64,000 bases of DNA. Source: Macrostomum hystrix (lineage: Eukaryota > Platyhelminthes > Macrostomidae). The notes beneath the pieces are model-generated. The model made no database searches. It saw nothing but the letters and a program-made list of their open reading frames with translations, and was not told the DNA's origin. The stretch is taken from the NCBI GenBank assembly GCA_950097015.1, contig CATNEN010000038.1, positions 34,062,501 through 34,126,500 on the forward strand, given 5' to 3'. The position numbers and the translations under genes were made by a program. Shown here in pieces: positions 60,501 through 64,000 of the stretch (its first letter is position 1; each line of letters begins with the position of its first letter).

Positions 60501-63500
60501 CTCATTTTCTGTTGGAATTGATCCTCATTTTCTGTTGGAATCGGTCCTCATTTTCTGTTGGAGTTGATCCTCATTTTCTGTTGGAATCGGTCCTCATTTT
60601 CTGTTGGAATTGATCCTCATTTTCTGTTGGAGTTGGTCCTCATTTTCTGTTGGAATTGATCCTCATTTTCTGTTGGAATTGATCCTCATTTTCTGTTGGA
60701 ATTGATCCTCATTTTCTGTTGGAATTGATCCTCATTTTCTGTTGGAATTGATCCTCATTTTCTGTTGGAATTGATCCTCATTTTCTGTTGGAGTTGATCC
60801 TCATTTTCTGTTGGAATTAATCCTCAATTTCTGTTGGAATTGATCCTCATTTTCTGTTGGAGTTGATCCTCATTTTCTGTTGGAATCGGTCCTCATTTTC
60901 TGTTGGAGTTGATCCTCATTTTCTGTTGGAATCGGTCCTCATTTTCTGTTGGAATTGATCCTCATTTTCTGTTGGAGTTGATCCTCATTTTCTGTTGGAA
61001 TCGGTCCTCATTTTCTGTTGGAATTGATCCTCATTTTCTGTTGGAATCGGTCCTCATTTTCTGTTGGAGTTGATCCTCATTTTCAGTTGGAGTTGATCCT
61101 CATTTTCTGTTGGAATTGATCCTCATTTTCTGTTGGAATTGATCCTCATTTTCTGTTGGAATTGATCCTCATTTTCTGTTGGAATTAATCCTCATTTTCT
61201 GTTGGAATTAATCCTCATTTTCTGTTGGAATTAATCCTCATTTTCTGTTGGAGTTGATCCTCATTTTCTGTTGGAATCGGTCCTCATTTTCTGTTGGAAT
61301 TGATCCTCATTTTCTGTTGGAGTTGATCCTCATTTTCTGTTGGAATTGATCCTCATTTTCTGTTGGAGTTGATCCTCATTTTCTGTTGGAGTTGATCCTC
61401 ATTTTCTGTTGGAGTTGATCCTCATTTTCTGTTGGAATTGATCCTCATTTTCTGTTGGAATTGATCCTCATTTTCTGTTGGAGTTGATCCTCATTTTCTG
61501 TTGGAATTGATCCTCATTTTCTGTTGGAGTTGATCCTCATTTTCTGTTGGAATTGATCCTCATTTTCTGTTGGATTTGATCCTCATTTTCTGTTGGAATT
61601 GATCCTCATTTTCTGTTGGAATCGGTCCTCATTTTCTGTTGGAATTGATCCTCATTTTCTGTTGGAATTGATCCTCATTTTCTGTTGGAATTGATCCTCA
61701 TTTTCTGTTGGAATTGATCCTCATTTTCTGTTGGAATTGATCCTCATTTTCTGTTGGAATTGATCCTCATTTTCTGTTGGAGTTGATCCTCATTTTCTGT
61801 TGGATTTGATCCTCATTTTCTGTTGGAATTGATCCTCATTTTCTGTTGGAATCGGTCCTCATTTTCTGTTGGAATTGATCCTCATTTTCTGTTGGAGTTG
61901 ATCCTCATTTTCTGTTGGAATCGGTCCTCCCTTTTGTATGTATAGGTATCTATTTATGTTAGCTGTTTACGGTTTTACGAACCAGCAGCAGCTGAAACTG
62001 CATTTACTTTTTTATTTTCTAAATATCGTCATGCACTAAGGAGCCTCTTTGTTAAAAAAATTCTTCTTTTGAAAGATACTCCACTATTATTTTTCGGAAC
62101 TAGTTAGGTTTTTTCTACAGAATTTGTTGCATTGTTGGGAGAAATCGATTTTCAGTGACGCTGACTGTTAGATTTGGTCGAAGCGAAATTAAACTGAATT
62201 GCTGAAATATTTTATTGGCTTATCTCGTTTCGTGGGATCTCGTAACAATTTTGGAAATACCGATCCTAACTTTAATAGTAAATTGCGCTGATCATTTTAA
62301 AGCGACGGGCGTATTTTTAGAATTCGCTTATTCGTATTTTTATCATTCATTAACAGCCTCCCTTGAAACTGTTCAAATAGTCATACGTTTTTCTAGCTAA
62401 TAATAAACTATTGCAATAGACCGTTCTACCATTGTTGGTCTGTCTAGGATAATTCTTTCACTGAAAGGATGAAATCCGGACATATATTTTACCCTTCTCT
62501 GGCACGCCATAACCTTAATCCTCCGATTCTGTCACTCCCTAGCCTTCCTTAATCCCCTCATTCTGTCACTCCCTAGCCTTCCTTAATCCCCTCATTCTGT
62601 CACTCCCTAGCCTTCCTTAGTCCCCTCATTCTGTCACTCCCTAGCCTTACTTAATCCCTCATTCTGTCACTCCCTAGCCTTCCTTAATCCCCTCATTCTG
62701 TCACTCCCTAGCCTTCCTTAATCCCCTCATTCTGTCACTCCCTAGCCTTCCTTAATCCCCTCATTCTGTCACTCTCTAGCCTTCCTTAATCCCCTCATTC
62801 TGTCACTCCCTAGCCCTCCTTAATCCTCCGATTCTGTCACTCCCTAGCCTTCCTTAATCCCCTCATTCTGTCACTCCCTAGCCTTCCTTAGTCCCCTCAT
62901 TCTGTCACTCCCTAGCCTTCCTTAATCCCCTCATTCTGTCACTCCCTAGCCTTCCTTAATCCTCCGATTCTGTCACTCCCTAGCCTTCCTTAATCCCCTC
63001 ATTCTGTCACTCCCTAGCCTTCCTTAATCCCCTCATTCTGTCACTCCCTTGCCTTCCTTAGTCCCCTCATTCTGTCACTCCCTAGCCTTCCTTAATCCCC
63101 TCATTCTGTCACTCCCTAGCCTTACTTAATCCTCCCATTCTGTCGCTCCCTAGCCTTCTTTAATCCCCTCATTCTGTCACTCTCTAACCTTCCTTAATCC
63201 CCTCATTCTGTCGCTCCCTTGCCTTTCTTAATCCCCTCATTCTGTCACTCCCTAGCCTTCCTTAATCCCCTCATTCTGTCACTCCCTTGCCTTCCTTAAT
63301 CCCCTCATTCTGTCACTCCCTAGCCTTCCTTAATCCCCTCATTCTGTCACTCCCTAGCCTTACTTAATCCTCCCATTCTGTCGCTCCCTAGCCTTCTTTA
63401 ATCCCCTCATTCTGTCACTCTCTAACCTTCCTTAATCCCCTCATTCTGTCGCTCCCTTGCCTTTCTTAATCCCCTCATTCTGTCACTCCCTAGCCTTCCT

Positions 63501-64000
63501 TAGTCCCCTCATTCTGTCACTCCCTAGCCTTACTTAATCCCTCATTCTGTCACTCCCTAGCCTTACTTAATCCCTCATTCTGTCACTCCCTAGCCTTCCT
63601 TAATCCCCTCATTCTGTCACTCCCTAGCCTTCCTTAATCCTCCGATTCTGTCACTCCCTAGCCTTCCTTAATCCCCTCATTCTGTCACTCCCTAGCCTTC
63701 CTTAATCCCCTCATTCTGTCACTCCCTAGCCTTCCCTAATCCCCTCATTCTGTCACTCCCTAGCCTTCCTTAATCCCCTCATTCTGTCACTCCCTAGCCT
63801 TCCTTAATCCCCTCATTCTGTCACTCCCTAGCCTTACTTAATCCCCTCATTCTGTCACTCCCTTGCCTTCCTGAATCCCTCATTCTGTCACTCCCTAGCC
63901 TTCCTTCTCTCTAATATATTTATTCACTTCTACTCCGCAGGGCGAGTCGACCAAGCCGGCGCTGTCCACGGACAAGATTGGCAGTGTCTCCTGTTTAACA
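57549..64000 (+). CDS. ITFG2: ITFG2 (KICSTOR subunit) homologue, two internal exons; runs off right edge
   Basis: Exon 57549-57761 (acceptor TTGGCAG, donor TTCAAG|GTGTCT, 71 codons, phase 0) encodes SSVRQVDFVEKLELSG, then SLVCLADVDNDGCSELLLAS and CRVLIFK. The next exon starts at 63941 after CTCCGCAG, reads GESTKPALSTDKIGSVSCLT and continues past the window. The arrangement matches the start of ITFG2: a V-R-V-LEFSG-like strand, the FG-GAP-type DVDND loop followed by ELV, then the next blade. Family role: ITFG2 with KPTN, C12orf66 and SZT2 forms KICSTOR, which recruits GATOR1 to lysosomes to restrain mTORC1 when amino acids are short. The initiator Met is in an upstream exon I could not locate, or is supplied by trans-splicing. 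The acidic insertion SSEQQINSAEPFSENCLRDE lengthens the first blade relative to the vertebrate protein as I recall it. The 6.2-kb intron is mostly three minisatellite arrays. Confidence 0.8.
57822..58655. repeat. 23-bp minisatellite A (TAGTTTACTGTTGGAAATGG), ITFG2 intron
   Basis: About 36 units of TAGTTTACTGTTGGAAATGG plus TCC, with a TCATGG variant recurring every third unit in the central part (a 69-bp super-period). Confidence 0.96.
58668..61928. repeat. 23-bp minisatellite B (CTCATTTTCTGTTGGAATTG), 3.26 kb, ITFG2 intron
   Basis: About 142 units of CTCATTTTCTGTTGGAATTG plus ATC, the largest array in the window. Blocks repeat at an offset of 713 bp (31 units): AATTAATCCTCAATTTC at 58998 and 59711. 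Confidence 0.97.
61929..62514. other. Unique AT-rich island inside ITFG2 intron
   Basis: About 585 bp between two arrays. An open frame of 61 codons near 62.2-62.4 kb has no recognisable homology or splice support. Confidence 0.45.
62515..63905. repeat. 34-bp minisatellite, ~41 copies, ITFG2 intron
   Basis: Core CCTTCCTTAATCCCCTCATT plus CTGTCACTCCCTAG. It ends about 35 bp before the acceptor, so its C/T-rich plus strand forms or extends the polypyrimidine context of the splice site. Confidence 0.96.

Noticed and set aside
62215-62400. 61-codon ORF inside the ITFG2 intron
   Set aside because: Chance length in AT-rich DNA, no homology, no splice-site context.

Overview
This is a window of animal nuclear DNA. 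Genes are split into exons with GT-AG introns, the proteins belong to metazoan families, and exons are GC-rich while introns and intergenic DNA are AT-rich. The families are Usher SANS/USH1G, a DEG/ENaC channel, MATH-BTB, mucolipin TRPML, an ankyrin/SOCS-box-like protein, PAF acetylhydrolase and the KICSTOR subunit ITFG2. A bilaterian, probably a lophotrochozoan/spiralian invertebrate, fits best, but the species cannot be fixed from sequence alone. There are no operons, ribosome binding sites or prokaryotic defence loci.

Layout. 0.66-0.94 kb: one exon of a PAF-acetylhydrolase gene (minus strand) that continues off the left edge. 1-9.4 kb: intergenic DNA with tRNA-derived SINEs, a GATA-type microsatellite and 15-19 bp minisatellites. 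9.9-11.9 kb: two-exon USH1G homologue (plus). 12.7-18.2 kb: four-exon DEG/ENaC channel (minus), whose introns hold SINEs and a transposon-end relic. 18.7-21.4 kb: minisatellites and AT-rich DNA. 21.4-25.6 kb: three-exon MATH-BTB gene (minus). 25.6-40 kb: AT-rich transposon territory with two adjacent long-terminal-inverted-repeat DNA elements that each have an 8-bp target duplication, two copies of a TA-duplicating MITE (one nested in the first element), and a decayed LINE reverse transcriptase. 40.1-46.2 kb: seven-exon TRPML gene (plus). 49.9-52.5 kb: three-exon ankyrin/SOCS-like gene (plus). 53.8-55.7 kb: last two exons of a secreted, probably GPI-anchored, folate-receptor/HHIP-like cysteine-rich protein (plus). 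57.5 kb to the right edge: two exons of an ITFG2 homologue (plus), separated by a 6.2-kb intron.

The dominant feature is tandem repetition. By my boundaries about 19 kb of the 64 kb (near 30%) is minisatellite, in about 19 arrays with units of 13-34 bp. Several introns are little more than one array trimmed to its splice sites. Some arrays show higher-order periodicity, and several at different loci share a unit family. The genes do not form an obvious pathway. TRPML (lysosomal cation channel) and ITFG2 (lysosomal nutrient-sensing scaffold) both act at lysosomes, but their proximity may be chance.

All gene models were read by eye from reading frames, splice sites and remembered family motifs. 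No database search or alignment was run.
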